Below, in pieces: positions 7,684 through 16,424 of a stretch of DNA of 38,255 nucleotides. The stretch's first letter is position 1; each line of letters begins with the position of its first letter. The position numbers and the translations under genes are program-made. The stretch lies in NCBI GenBank assembly GCA_902826365.1, contig CADEEO010000004.1:1-38255 (forward strand). Reading direction: 5' to 3'. The DNA is from an uncultured Hyphomicrobiales bacterium (lineage in GTDB: Bacteria > Pseudomonadota > Alphaproteobacteria > Rhizobiales > Aestuariivirgaceae). The notes below the pieces were generated by a model that had not been told where the DNA came from, searched no databases, and saw only the letters and a list, made by a program, of their open reading frames with translations.

Positions 7684-9465
7684 ATGAAATTTGTCCGCGC
7701 CTTCATTTCTTTTGCATTCGGCTGCGTGCTGACAGCCACTGCCTATGCAGTCCCGCATCACGGCATTGCGATGCATGGCGAGCCGGCACTGGCGGCGGAT
7801 TTCAAAAACCTTCCTTACGTGAATCCGGACGCGCCGCAGGGCGGCTCGCTACGGCAGGCGGTTACCGGCTCGTTTGACAGCCTTTCACCGTTCATCGTGA
7901 AGGGCACGCCGGTGATGGGGGTCCGCACCTATGTGTTTGAAAGCCTGATGGGTCGGAACTGGGATGAGCCCTTTTCGCTCTATGGCCTGCTGGCGGAATC
8001 CATCGATGCCAGCGATGACCGGCAGACCTTTACCTTCAGGATCAGGCCCGAGGCCAAGTTCTCCGACGGCAAGCCGGTAACCGCGGCGGATGTGGTGTTT
8101 TCAATGGAAACCCTGCGCGACAAGGGCCGGCCAAATTTCAAGAATTCCTATTCGAAGATCACAAGGATGGAAACTCCCGACGACCATACGGTTATCTTCC
8201 ACCAAGAGGTTGGCGACCGGGAACTGCCGCTAATTGTAGGCGTCATGCCGATCATCCCGAAGCATGCCTGGGAAGGGAAAGCCTTTGACGAGAGTTCTCT
8301 TGATCCGATGATCGGGTCGGGTCCCTATGCAATTTCCGAAGTGAAGGCGGGTGAAAGCATTACCTATAAAAAGAACCCGGACTATTGGGGCAAGGACCTG
8401 CCACTTGGCAAAGGCCTGTGGAATTTTGAAACGGTGCACTACGACTATTACCGGGATGCCAACGCGGCCTTCGAGGCTTTCAAGAAAGGCGATGCGGATA
8501 TCCGGACGGAAGGCGACCCGACGCGCTGGGCCACGGGCTATGATTTTCCGGCGGCAAAGGAGGGCAATGTCATTCTCGAAAAAATCGAGCAGCGTTCACC
8601 GGCCCCTGCCAGCGGCTTTGCCTTCAATACGCGGCGCAAGATTTTTGAAGACCCGCGGGTGCGTGAAGCGCTGATCATCGCCTTCGACTTCGAATGGGCC
8701 AATGCCAACCTGTTTTCAAATGTCTATCAGCGCACCTATGGTTATTATTCGGGGTCGGAGCTTTCCTCCAAAGGCAAACCCCTCGACGATGCAGAGAAGG
8801 CCATTCTCGGCGCCGCCGTTGCGGGTTTGCGCGCCGACTTCCAGGACGGCAGCTATGCCCTGCCTGTGAGCGACGGCTCGGGCCGGGACCGCAAAGCACT
8901 GAGAAAGGCGGTGGCGCTTCTGGGTGATGCAGGATGGAAAATTGGGGATGCGGGATTGGTCAACACAGCGGGTGAACCCTTTGCCTTCACGATTTCGATC
9001 CTGACCAAGGACCAGGAAAAAATCGCCCTGCATTATCAGCGCACCTTGCAGCAAATCGGCATCAAGGCCGAGGTGCGCATTGTGGACTCGGCGCAGTTCT
9101 CCAGCCTGCAAAAAACCTATGACTACGACATGATTCCGGCGACTTGGTTCAACTCCCTGTCGCCCGGCAATGAGCAGAAGTTCTATTTCGGTTCGGAAGG
9201 CCGAACCGTCGAGGGCACGCGCAACTATCCCGGCATTGCCGACCCAGCGGTAGATACAGCCATCGCGGCCTTGCTCACAGCCAAAGAACATGAAGAATTC
9301 GCTGCGGCGGTGCGCGCCCTGGACCGGCTCCTGGTCGCCGGATTTTACATCATTCCGTTCTATGATGCGGGCGGGCAATGGGTGGCGCGGTGGAACACCA
9401 TTGGCAGGCCGGAGAAGCAGCCCCTGCCCGGCTTTGAAGGCACCACGTTGTGGCGCAATCCATGA
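7684..9465 (+). CDS. Periplasmic peptide-binding protein, YejA-like (SBP family 5)
   Basis: This 593-aa protein is the substrate-binding component of an ABC importer for oligopeptides, of the YejA branch (microcin C and similar peptides). I chose ATG 7684 because it gives a clean signal peptide (MKFVRAFISFAFGCVLTATAYA, cleavage near residue 22). The GTG at 7660 would put eight polar residues in front. Family signs are HGIAMHGEPALAADF followed by YVNPDAPQGGSLRQA, then the family-5 segments FRIRPEAKFSDGKPVTAADVVFS and MIGSGPYAISEV. No permease or ATPase genes adjoin, so it must work with a transporter encoded elsewhere. Its stop overlaps the start of the FrnE-like gene by four bases (ATGA), suggesting translational coupling. 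Confidence 0.88.
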   Translation: MKFVRAFISFAFGCVLTATAYAVPHHGIAMHGEPALAADFKNLPYVNPDAPQGGSLRQAVTGSFDSLSPFIVKGTPVMGVRTYVFESLMGRNWDEPFSLYGLLAESIDASDDRQTFTFRIRPEAKFSDGKPVTAADVVFSMETLRDKGRPNFKNSYSKITRMETPDDHTVIFHQEVGDRELPLIVGVMPIIPKHAWEGKAFDESSLDPMIGSGPYAISEVKAGESITYKKNPDYWGKDLPLGKGLWNFETVHYDYYRDANAAFEAFKKGDADIRTEGDPTRWATGYDFPAAKEGNVILEKIEQRSPAPASGFAFNTRRKIFEDPRVREALIIAFDFEWANANLFSNVYQRTYGYYSGSELSSKGKPLDDAEKAILGAAVAGLRADFQDGSYALPVSDGSGRDRKALRKAVALLGDAGWKIGDAGLVNTAGEPFAFTISILTKDQEKIALHYQRTLQQIGIKAEVRIVDSAQFSSLQKTYDYDMIPATWFNSLSPGNEQKFYFGSEGRTVEGTRNYPGIADPAVDTAIAALLTAKEHEEFAAAVRALDRLLVAGFYIIPFYDAGGQWVARWNTIGRPEKQPLPGFEGTTLWRNP

Positions 9466-10091
9466 GGGCGATTTCGATTGACGTGATTTCGGATGTCATC
9501 TGCCCGTGGTGCTTTCTCGGCAAGCGGCGGCTGGACAAAGCCATCGGCTTGCTTGGCGGCATCAAGGTGGAGGTGAATTGGCGCCCTTTTTTTCTTGATC
9601 CCACGATCCCTGCGGAGGGCATGAGCCGCCGCACCTATCTGGAAAACAAGTTTGGGGTGGAACGGCTTAAGACCCTCCATGATCCCATCCTGGCGGCGGG
9701 CAAGGCGGATGGCGTTGCCTACGCCTTCGACAAGATCACGCGCACTCCCAATACGATGGATGCCCACCGGCTTATCCGCTGGAGCCATGATGGCGGCAAG
9801 CAGCATGATGTGACCGAGCATTTGTTCATGGCCTATTTCAATGGCGGGCTTGATATCGGTGACCGCGCCGTGCTGGTGAAGATTGCGGGTGAAGCGGGAA
9901 TGGATAAGGGCGACGTTTCAGCGAGGCTGGAAAACGGCACGGATGTGGATGCGGTGCATGCGGAAGTGGAGCGCGCCTACCGCATGGGAGTTACCGGAGT
10001 TCCCTGTTTCATCTTCGCGCAAAAGCAGGGCCTGATGGGCGCTCAACCGGCGGAAGTTCTGGCCGACGCCATCGGCAACCTTGCGGCCTAG
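9462..10091 (+). CDS. DsbA-family (FrnE-like) oxidoreductase
   Basis: This 209-aa thioredoxin-fold protein is of the FrnE/2-hydroxychromene-2-carboxylate isomerase type. A CPWC redox motif lies at residues 14-17 (DVICPWCFLGKRRLDKA). A helical insert follows, with the cis-proline loop GVTGVPCFIF near residue 180. There is no signal peptide, so it is probably cytoplasmic, unlike periplasmic DsbA. The family is linked to thiol-disulfide exchange and oxidative stress, but the substrate is unknown. The start ATG overlaps the stop of the YejA-like gene (ATGA). An upstream in-frame GTG at 9450 is less likely. It overlaps the 3' end of the convergent DUF2474 gene by 3 bases. Confidence 0.87.
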   Translation: MRAISIDVISDVICPWCFLGKRRLDKAIGLLGGIKVEVNWRPFFLDPTIPAEGMSRRTYLENKFGVERLKTLHDPILAAGKADGVAYAFDKITRTPNTMDAHRLIRWSHDGGKQHDVTEHLFMAYFNGGLDIGDRAVLVKIAGEAGMDKGDVSARLENGTDVDAVHAEVERAYRMGVTGVPCFIFAQKQGLMGAQPAEVLADAIGNLAA

Positions 10092-10183
10092 CCGATGACA
10101 AGCTTGATGGCGTAGCCGAGGCTTGCAACCACCAGCACGCCGGCGAGCCATAGGCCTGCGAACCACAGCAATTTGCTCCCCAT
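10088..10183 (-). CDS. DUF2474-type small subunit of bd oxidase
   Basis: This 31-aa reading frame follows cydB directly, with stop and start sharing one base (TGATG), and it has AAGG about 10 bases upstream. It encodes a single hydrophobic helix: MGSKLLWFAGLWLAGVL, then small and aliphatic residues, ending KLVIG. Proteins of this size, with a tryptophan-rich start and a G-Y-A-I-K tail, are found after cioAB/cydAB genes (DUF2474, analogous to CydX, which stabilises the oxidase haems). It is shorter than most gene-finding cutoffs and easily missed. Its stop lies inside the end of the convergent FrnE-like gene. Confidence 0.82.
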   Translation of the reverse strand: MGSKLLWFAGLWLAGVLVVASLGYAIKLVIG

Positions 10184-11190
10184 CAGTGATAGCCTTCGTG
10201 CGGATCGACCTTGCCTCGGAAGACCCAGTAGGAATAGGCGGTGTAGGCGAGGATCAGCGGTATCAGGATTAAAGCGCCGACGAGCAGGAAGCCGAGGCTT
10301 TTATCGGGTGCTGCCGCGTCCCAGATCGAAAGCGAGGGCGGAACGATATAGGGATAGAAACTTATGCCCAGCCCCACGAAGCACAGGACAAAAAGGCCGA
10401 GGGACGAGAAGAAGGGGCGGTAGTCGCTCTTGTCTCGCAGGCCCGTGTAAAGCCCATAGATGCAGACCAGAACCAGCAGGGGCACGATGGCGCTGAAGAG
10501 CATGGCGGGCCAGGCAAACCAGCGGGCGAAGTAAAGCGGTTCCAAAAATGGCGTCCACAGGCTTACAGCGCCAATGAGGGCGATGGTGGCAACGCCTGTA
10601 ACCCAGGCTTGCTTCCGTGATGTTTCCTGCAGCTCGCCTTCCGTTTTCATCACCAACCATGTGGCGCCCAGCAGGGCATAGCCCATGACCAGGGCCACAC
10701 CCGTGAGCAAGGTGAAGGGCGAGACCCAATCCCACCAGCCGCCAGCATAAGTGCGGTTGACCACGGGAATGCCCTGCACCAGCGCGCCAAGGGCCATGCC
10801 TTGGGCGAAGGTGGCAACTAGGGAGCCGCCACTGAAGGCCCAGTCCCAGAGGAACTGGCCGCGCTTGGTGCGCCAGCGGAATTCAAAGGCCACCCCGCGC
10901 AGAACAAGAGCCAAGAGCATGGCAATGAGGGGCGCATAGAGGGCAGGCATTATCAAGGCATAGGCCAACGGGAACACGGCCAGCAGGCCGCCGCCGCCGA
11001 GCACCAGCCAGGTTTCATTGCCATCCCAGACGGGGGCCACGGAATTCATCATCACATCGCGGTCATGTTCCTTCTTCGCAAGCGGAAAGAGGATGCCGAC
11101 GCCGAGATCAAATCCATCGAGGATCACGTAGGCGAGCACCGCGAAGGCGATGAGGCCGGCCCAGATGAAAGGAAGATCGATTGCCATCAT
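10183..11190 (-). CDS. cydB: Cytochrome bd-type ubiquinol oxidase subunit II
   Basis: This 335-aa membrane protein is subunit II of the bd quinol oxidase. About eight or nine hydrophobic helices are seen. The N-terminus carries the family signature (PFIWAGLIAFAVLAYVILDGFDLGVGILFP), followed by the conserved SVAPVWDGNETWLVLGGGGLLAVFP. It pairs with subunit I to carry the haems and complete the quinol-to-oxygen reaction. It starts 6 bases after the cydA stop and overlaps the DUF2474 gene at its end, forming a three-gene unit. Length and sequence fit the cyanide-insensitive (CioB) branch. No cydDC genes are in the window. Confidence 0.94.
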   Translation of the reverse strand: MMAIDLPFIWAGLIAFAVLAYVILDGFDLGVGILFPLAKKEHDRDVMMNSVAPVWDGNETWLVLGGGGLLAVFPLAYALIMPALYAPLIAMLLALVLRGVAFEFRWRTKRGQFLWDWAFSGGSLVATFAQGMALGALVQGIPVVNRTYAGGWWDWVSPFTLLTGVALVMGYALLGATWLVMKTEGELQETSRKQAWVTGVATIALIGAVSLWTPFLEPLYFARWFAWPAMLFSAIVPLLVLVCIYGLYTGLRDKSDYRPFFSSLGLFVLCFVGLGISFYPYIVPPSLSIWDAAAPDKSLGFLLVGALILIPLILAYTAYSYWVFRGKVDPHEGYH

Positions 11191-11196
11191 GCGCTC

Positions 11197-12594
11197 CTAT
11201 CCGCCTGCCTTGAGAGCGGGGCCGGGATTGATGCCGGCAGCGTGGCTTGGGCCATGTTCGATTTCCGGCGGAACATGATCCGGCGACTTTCCGCAGAGCC
11301 TGAGAATGTAAAACACCCCTGCCCCGAAGACGAAGAAATAGACGATGATGAAGGCCACGAGCGAGGTGGCAACGGCGGGGGCGGCAATGGGCGAAGCCGA
11401 CTGGGCCGTGGTGAGCAGGCCGTAGACGGTGTAGGGCTGGCGGCCCACTTCGGTTGTGACCCAGCCGGCGAGCACGGCCACGAAGCCAGAGGGACCCATG
11501 AGCAGTGCGGCCCGATGCAGCCAGCGGTCCTCATAGAGCTTATTCTTCTGCAAACGGCGCAGCAGGCTCCAGAGGCCAATGCCCAGCATGAGAAAACCAA
11601 TTCCTACCATGAGCCGGAAGGACCAAAAGACAATTTCGGCGGGCGGGCGCTGCTCCTTTAGGAAGGCCTTGAGGCCTTTGACTTCGCCATCGGCATGATG
11701 GGTTAATATCAGCGAACCAAGCTTTGGAATGGCGAGCTGATAGCGGGTGACTTCCGCTTCGTCGTCGGGAATGCCAAAGAGAATGAGCGGCGCGCCGGCA
11801 TGCGTATCGTAGTGGCCTTCCATGGCGGCGACCTTGGCCGGCTGGTATTCAAGCGTGTTGAGGCCGTGCAGGTCGCCGGCAAAAATCTGGATGGGGGCCA
11901 CAAGGGCCGCCATCCACATGGCCATGGAGAACATCACGCGGGCGCCGCGCGAGGTTGTGTCCTTCAGCAAATGCCAAGCGCCGATGCCACTCACTACAAA
12001 GGCGGTGGTCAGGTAGGCGGCGAGGACCATGTGGACAAAGCGGTAAGGGAAGGATGGGTTGAAAATTACGGCCCACCAATCCTCGGGGACGAATTGCCCT
12101 GCGGCGTTGATGGAAAAACCTGCCGGGGTTTGCATCCAGCTATTCACAGACAGAATCCAGGTGGCGGAGATGAGCGTGCCGACGGCCACCATCAGAGTTG
12201 CAAAGTAATGCAGGCCTGGACCGACGCGCTTTTCGCCGAAAAGCATGACGCCGAGGAAACCTGCTTCAAGGAAGAAGGCGGAGAGAACTTCGTAACCCAT
12301 CAAGGGGCCGATCACCGGCCCAGCCTTGTCGGAAAACACGCTCCAGTTGGTGCCGAATTGGTAGGACATGACGATGCCGGAGACAACGCCCATGCCGAAG
12401 GCCACGGCAAAAATTTTTTTCCAATAGTTGAAGAGGTCGCGGTAAACCTGTTCACTCTTCCACAGCCACAGGCCTTCCAGAACAGCTAGGTAGCTGGCCA
12501 GCCCGATTGAGAAGGCGGGGAAGATAATGTGAAACGACATGGTGAATGCAAACTGCATTCGGGCGAGAGTCAGCGCATCGAAATCAAAGAGCAT
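11197..12594 (-). CDS. cydA: Cytochrome bd-type ubiquinol oxidase subunit I (cyanide-insensitive type)
   Basis: This 465-aa subunit oxidises ubiquinol and reduces oxygen to water at the inner membrane. Visible family marks are the haem-ligand histidine at residue 22 (FTMSFHIIFPAF), the glutamates of YEVLSAFFLEAGFLGVMLFG, a second histidine in FPYRFVHMVLAAY and GRQPYTVYG near the C-terminus. The quinol loop after GDLHGLNTLEYQPAK is short, which fits the CioA (cyanide-insensitive) group rather than the long-loop E. coli CydA. Start ATG 12594 has AGAGGTG just upstream. It lies 29 bases after mfd on the same strand. A TATAGT sequence in that gap could be a -10 box, but no good -35 was seen. Read-through from mfd is possible. 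Confidence 0.94.
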   Translation of the reverse strand: MLFDFDALTLARMQFAFTMSFHIIFPAFSIGLASYLAVLEGLWLWKSEQVYRDLFNYWKKIFAVAFGMGVVSGIVMSYQFGTNWSVFSDKAGPVIGPLMGYEVLSAFFLEAGFLGVMLFGEKRVGPGLHYFATLMVAVGTLISATWILSVNSWMQTPAGFSINAAGQFVPEDWWAVIFNPSFPYRFVHMVLAAYLTTAFVVSGIGAWHLLKDTTSRGARVMFSMAMWMAALVAPIQIFAGDLHGLNTLEYQPAKVAAMEGHYDTHAGAPLILFGIPDDEAEVTRYQLAIPKLGSLILTHHADGEVKGLKAFLKEQRPPAEIVFWSFRLMVGIGFLMLGIGLWSLLRRLQKNKLYEDRWLHRAALLMGPSGFVAVLAGWVTTEVGRQPYTVYGLLTTAQSASPIAAPAVATSLVAFIIVYFFVFGAGVFYILRLCGKSPDHVPPEIEHGPSHAAGINPGPALKAGG

Positions 12595-12623
12595 TCAACA
12601 CCTCTGCGCGATACTATAACTGA

Positions 12624-15600
12624 TCAGGCGGCGAGCTTCACCAGATTCTGCATGATCTGCCGTGTGCCCTTAAGCCGCTCCTCCGGGGTTTTCCATGTGC
12701 GGAGGATCACCAGCTTCATGTCGGGTCGGAGCTTTGCGAGAGTCCCCTGCCCGGCGATCCATTGCACCAGTGCGGCGGGATTGGGGAACGTGTCCTTGCG
12801 AAAGCCGAGCACCACACCCTTTGGCCCGGCATCAACGCCTGACACATTGGCGGCGCGGCAGAGAAGTTTGATGGAGACCACCTCGATGAGATGCTGAACC
12901 TCTTCCGGCAGGCGGCCGAAACGGTCATGCAATTCGGCGCCAAAGGCTTCGAGATCGGATTGCTCCTGGAGATCGGCAAGCCGGCGATAGAGGCCGAGGC
13001 GCACCTGCAGGTCGGAAACAAATTTTTCCGGAATGAGCACCGAGGTTCCAACGTTGATCTGCGGTGACCAAGTGCCTTCGGCCTCTTCCATTTCGCCGCC
13101 GGAACGCATCTTGATGACAGCTTCTTCCAGCATGGTTTGATAAAGCTCGTAGCCCAATTCCCTGATGTTGCCGGACTGCTCTTCGCCCAGAAGATTTCCG
13201 GAACCGCGGATATCGAGATCGTGGCTGGCAAGGGTGAAGCCCGCGCCGAGGGAGTCGAGGGATTGCAGGACTTTCAAGCGCCGGTCGGCGGCTTCGGTCA
13301 GCACGCGGTTGGGCGGGGTGGTGAACAGGGAATAGGCGCGATGCTTTGAGCGGCCGACGCGGCCGCGCAACTGGTAGAGCTGGGCCAAGCCGAACATGTC
13401 GGCGCGGTGGACAATCAGGGTGTTGGCGGTGGGAATGTCGAGGCCGGATTCAACAATGGTTGTGGAGAGCAGAACGTCGAACTTCCGGTCGTAAAAGCCG
13501 GACATGATGTCTTCAAGCTCGGTGGGCGCCATGCGGCCATGGGCGGTGCGGAACTTTACTTCGGGGATGTTCTCGCGGAGGAACTCGGCCATTTCGGTGA
13601 GATCAGTGATGCGCGGGACAACATAAAAGCTCTGGCCGCCGCGGAAATGCTCGCGCAGCAGGGACTCGCGGATGATGACGGGATCAAAGGGCGAGATATA
13701 GGTGCGCACCGCGAGGCGGTCCAGGGGCGGCGTGGTGATAAGGGAAAGCTCGCGCACACCGGAAAGCGCCAGCTGCAAGGTGCGTGGAATGGGCGTGGCG
13801 GTAAGCGTCAAGACATGGACATTTGCGCGGAGTTCCTTGAGGCGTTCCTTGTGTTTGACGCCGAAGTGCTGCTCCTCATCAATGATAAGCAGGCCGAGAT
13901 CGCGGAATTTGATGCTCGCGGTGAGCAATGCATGGGTGCCGATCACGATGTCGATGTCGCCGGCCTCAAGCCCGGCTTTCACCGCGTCAATTTCCTTGCG
14001 GCCCACTAGCCGTGAAGCCTGGGCCAGGCGGAGCGGCAGGCCCTTGAAACGTTCGGTGAAGGTGGCGTAGTGCTGGCGCGCCAAGAGGGTTGTGGGCACC
14101 ACGACGGCCACCTGCTTGCCATTCATGGCGGCGATGAAGGCGGTGCGGAGCGCCACCTCGGTTTTGCCAAAGCCCACGTCGCCGCAAATCAGGCGGTCCA
14201 TGGGGCGGCCCTTCTGCAGATCGTTCAGCACGGCTTCGATGGCCGTCAACTGGTCCTCAGTTTCTTCGTAGGGGAATCGGGCGCAGAATTCATCGAAAGC
14301 GCCATCGGGCGGGGGCAGAATGTCGCCGGCCTTGAGTTCACGCGCCGCTGCCGTCTTGATCAGATCCTCGGCGATTTCGCGGATGCGTTCCTTGAGGCGG
14401 GCCTTCTTGGCCTGCCAAGCGCCGCCTCCGAGCCGGTCAAGCTGCGTGCCATTGTCTTCCGCGCCATAGCGGGTGAGCAGTTCGATGTTTTCAACAGGCA
14501 GGAAGAGCCGGTCATTGCCGGCATAGATCAGCAGCAGGCAATCATGGGGGGCGCCCTGCACTTCGATGGTCTTCAGGCCTTCGAAGCGGCCAATGCCGTG
14601 ATCGACATGGACGACAAGGTCTCCGGCTGAAAGCGAGGAAAGCTCCGAGAGGAAATCGGCTGCTTTGCGGTTCTTGCGGGCCTTGCGGATGAGGCGGTCG
14701 CCGAGGATATCCTGTTCGGCAATGACGGCGAGATCATTGGTTTCAAAACCTTCCTCAAGGCCCAGCACGACAAGGCTGACAATGGACTTGTCGCGGGTGC
14801 TGGCATCAGCCCAAGTGGTGGCGCTGGCGAGTGGAGCCAGTTCATGGTCCTTGAGGATTGTGTGCAGGCGCTCCTGGGAGCCTTCGGTCCAACTGGCGAT
14901 GAGCACGCGCTTGCCGGATTTGCGCAGGTCTTCCGTGTGGAGCTTTACGGCGTCATAGATGCTTGAGCCGGTCTGGGTGCGCTCGGCGGCGAAGCTGCGG
15001 CCGCGCTTGCCACCAAATGAGATGCTGGCGGAGTCCGGGCTTTCAAAGGCGGAGAGGGCAAGGCTGGTGCGGTCAGCGAGAAGCTGTTTCCATTCGGCTT
15101 CGCTGATATAGAGCCTTTCGCTGCTCAGGGGCTTATAGGGGGCTGCACCAAAGGAACCCTTCTCGCGGGCTTCGCGCCGTGCATCGTAGAACTCGGCGAC
15201 CTGCTCGTGGCGGGCGAGCATGGATTCATCGGCAGCATGGTCGAGTGAAATGGGCGAGTCCGGCAAATAGTCCAAGAGGGTTTCGAGATGGTCATGAAAC
15301 AGGGGCAGCCAATGTTCCATGCCCTGATAGCGGCGGCCATTGGTGACGGATTCATAGAGCGGATCATTCAGGTCGAGGCCACCGAAGGCTGCGGCATAGC
15401 CGGTGCGAAAGCGGCCGATGGCGTCCTGCGACAGCAGAACTTCATTGGCGAGATTGAGTGTCAGGTTTCGTAGCGTCACATTCGAGCGCTGGGTCTGCGC
15501 GTCGAATTCACGGATCGATTCCAGCGTGTCACCGAAGAAATCGAGACGCACCGGATCTTCCAAGCCGGGCGGAAAGATATCGATGATACCGCCACGCACG

Positions 15601-16100
15601 GCGAAGTCGCCGGGATCAACCACGGTGCCGACGCGCGAGAAACCGTTATCGGCGAGAAAGGCCTGCAGCGCATCGCTCTTCACGCGGCTGCCCGGGGCTG
15701 CCGAGAATGAGGATTTGGCGATAGTATCGCGCGGCACGACGCGCTGGAGGGCGGCATTCACGGTGGCCAGAACCAAACGCGGCTTTCCGGAAGGCCTGTT
15801 CAATTGGGTGAGGGTTGAAAGCCTCCGCGCCAAGGTATCCGCGGAGGGCGAGACTCGGTCATAGGGCAGGCAATCCCAGGCGGGGAAACGAAGGACTTCC
15901 AGATCCGGGGCGAAATAGGCAATCTGCTCGGCAAGGGTGGAAAGCCGCTGGTCATCGACGCAGATCTGGAGAAGCGGGACATTGGCCAGACGCCGTGCGA
16001 GCTGCGGCAAGAGCATCGCGTCAAGCCCCTGAGGCACGCCCGACAGCGGGATGCGGCCGGATACCTTCAGGCGCGGCACAAGTTTTGAAAGATCAATCAT
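12624..16100 (-). CDS. mfd: Transcription-repair coupling factor
   Basis: This 1158-aa ATP-dependent translocase removes RNA polymerase stalled at DNA lesions and recruits UvrA. The N-terminal third is the UvrB-like module (FPAWDCLPYDRVSPS, GGIIDIFPPG). The RNA polymerase-interaction region follows (ELSSLSAGDLVVHVDHGIGRFEGL). The RecG-like motor has Walker A GDVGFGKT at 640-647, a DEEQ box at about 741, TATPIPRTLQLALSG, and QLRGRVGRSKHRAYSL. A C-terminal TRCF domain completes it. The ATG overlaps the sdhE stop (ATGA), so the two are translationally coupled. The length is usual for the family. Confidence 0.97.
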   Translation of the reverse strand: MIDLSKLVPRLKVSGRIPLSGVPQGLDAMLLPQLARRLANVPLLQICVDDQRLSTLAEQIAYFAPDLEVLRFPAWDCLPYDRVSPSADTLARRLSTLTQLNRPSGKPRLVLATVNAALQRVVPRDTIAKSSFSAAPGSRVKSDALQAFLADNGFSRVGTVVDPGDFAVRGGIIDIFPPGLEDPVRLDFFGDTLESIREFDAQTQRSNVTLRNLTLNLANEVLLSQDAIGRFRTGYAAAFGGLDLNDPLYESVTNGRRYQGMEHWLPLFHDHLETLLDYLPDSPISLDHAADESMLARHEQVAEFYDARREAREKGSFGAAPYKPLSSERLYISEAEWKQLLADRTSLALSAFESPDSASISFGGKRGRSFAAERTQTGSSIYDAVKLHTEDLRKSGKRVLIASWTEGSQERLHTILKDHELAPLASATTWADASTRDKSIVSLVVLGLEEGFETNDLAVIAEQDILGDRLIRKARKNRKAADFLSELSSLSAGDLVVHVDHGIGRFEGLKTIEVQGAPHDCLLLIYAGNDRLFLPVENIELLTRYGAEDNGTQLDRLGGGAWQAKKARLKERIREIAEDLIKTAAARELKAGDILPPPDGAFDEFCARFPYEETEDQLTAIEAVLNDLQKGRPMDRLICGDVGFGKTEVALRTAFIAAMNGKQVAVVVPTTLLARQHYATFTERFKGLPLRLAQASRLVGRKEIDAVKAGLEAGDIDIVIGTHALLTASIKFRDLGLLIIDEEQHFGVKHKERLKELRANVHVLTLTATPIPRTLQLALSGVRELSLITTPPLDRLAVRTYISPFDPVIIRESLLREHFRGGQSFYVVPRITDLTEMAEFLRENIPEVKFRTAHGRMAPTELEDIMSGFYDRKFDVLLSTTIVESGLDIPTANTLIVHRADMFGLAQLYQLRGRVGRSKHRAYSLFTTPPNRVLTEAADRRLKVLQSLDSLGAGFTLASHDLDIRGSGNLLGEEQSGNIRELGYELYQTMLEEAVIKMRSGGEMEEAEGTWSPQINVGTSVLIPEKFVSDLQVRLGLYRRLADLQEQSDLEAFGAELHDRFGRLPEEVQHLIEVVSIKLLCRAANVSGVDAGPKGVVLGFRKDTFPNPAALVQWIAGQGTLAKLRPDMKLVILRTWKTPEERLKGTRQIMQNLVKLAA

Positions 16101-16363
16101 GGGCGAAACTTGAGGAGTTCTGGCAGCAGCACATTGCTGAGGGTTGCAGGCACGGGGGCCTCGCCGGTGACCCAGGAGAGAAGCTCCTGGTCGGGCAGTT
16201 CAATGATGTCTTCAAAGGCACTCAGTTCACTTTCCGTCATGGTGGGCAGGCGGGCTTTGGCAAAGCCCCCCATCAGCAAGTCCATTTCCCTGATGCCACG
16301 GTGATGGCTTCGCCATAGAAGACGTTTCCGGCGCAATTCAATGGGCTCAGTTGGGTAGGTCAT
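16097..16363 (-). CDS. sdhE: FAD assembly factor SdhE
   Basis: This 88-aa protein promotes covalent FAD attachment to the succinate dehydrogenase flavoprotein. The family core is LRRKRLLWRSHHRGIREMD, containing the RGxxE motif needed for flavinylation. DxLxGxFA-type and LLSWVTG segments follow, as in Sdh5/SdhE. I chose ATG 16363 (MTYPTEP...) because the longer reading frame from 16540 would overlap recG antisense and add non-conserved sequence. It overlaps mfd by four bases, an arrangement common in Hyphomicrobiales, and is divergent from recG with 61 bases between starts. Confidence 0.9.
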   Translation of the reverse strand: MTYPTEPIELRRKRLLWRSHHRGIREMDLLMGGFAKARLPTMTESELSAFEDIIELPDQELLSWVTGEAPVPATLSNVLLPELLKFRP

Positions 16364-16424
16364 TGCAGCAGGATTAGCCGCTTCTGCACTTGCGCTGCAA
16401 CACCTTACCCAACAAAATAGCGCC

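Noticed and set aside
11800..12489. Plus-strand frame of 229 codons inside cydA
   Set aside because: Histidine- and glycine-rich shadow of the membrane helices. cydA is certain on the other strand.
13407..14009. Plus-strand frame of 200 codons inside mfd
   Set aside because: Antisense to the conserved motor domain, with no recognisable features.
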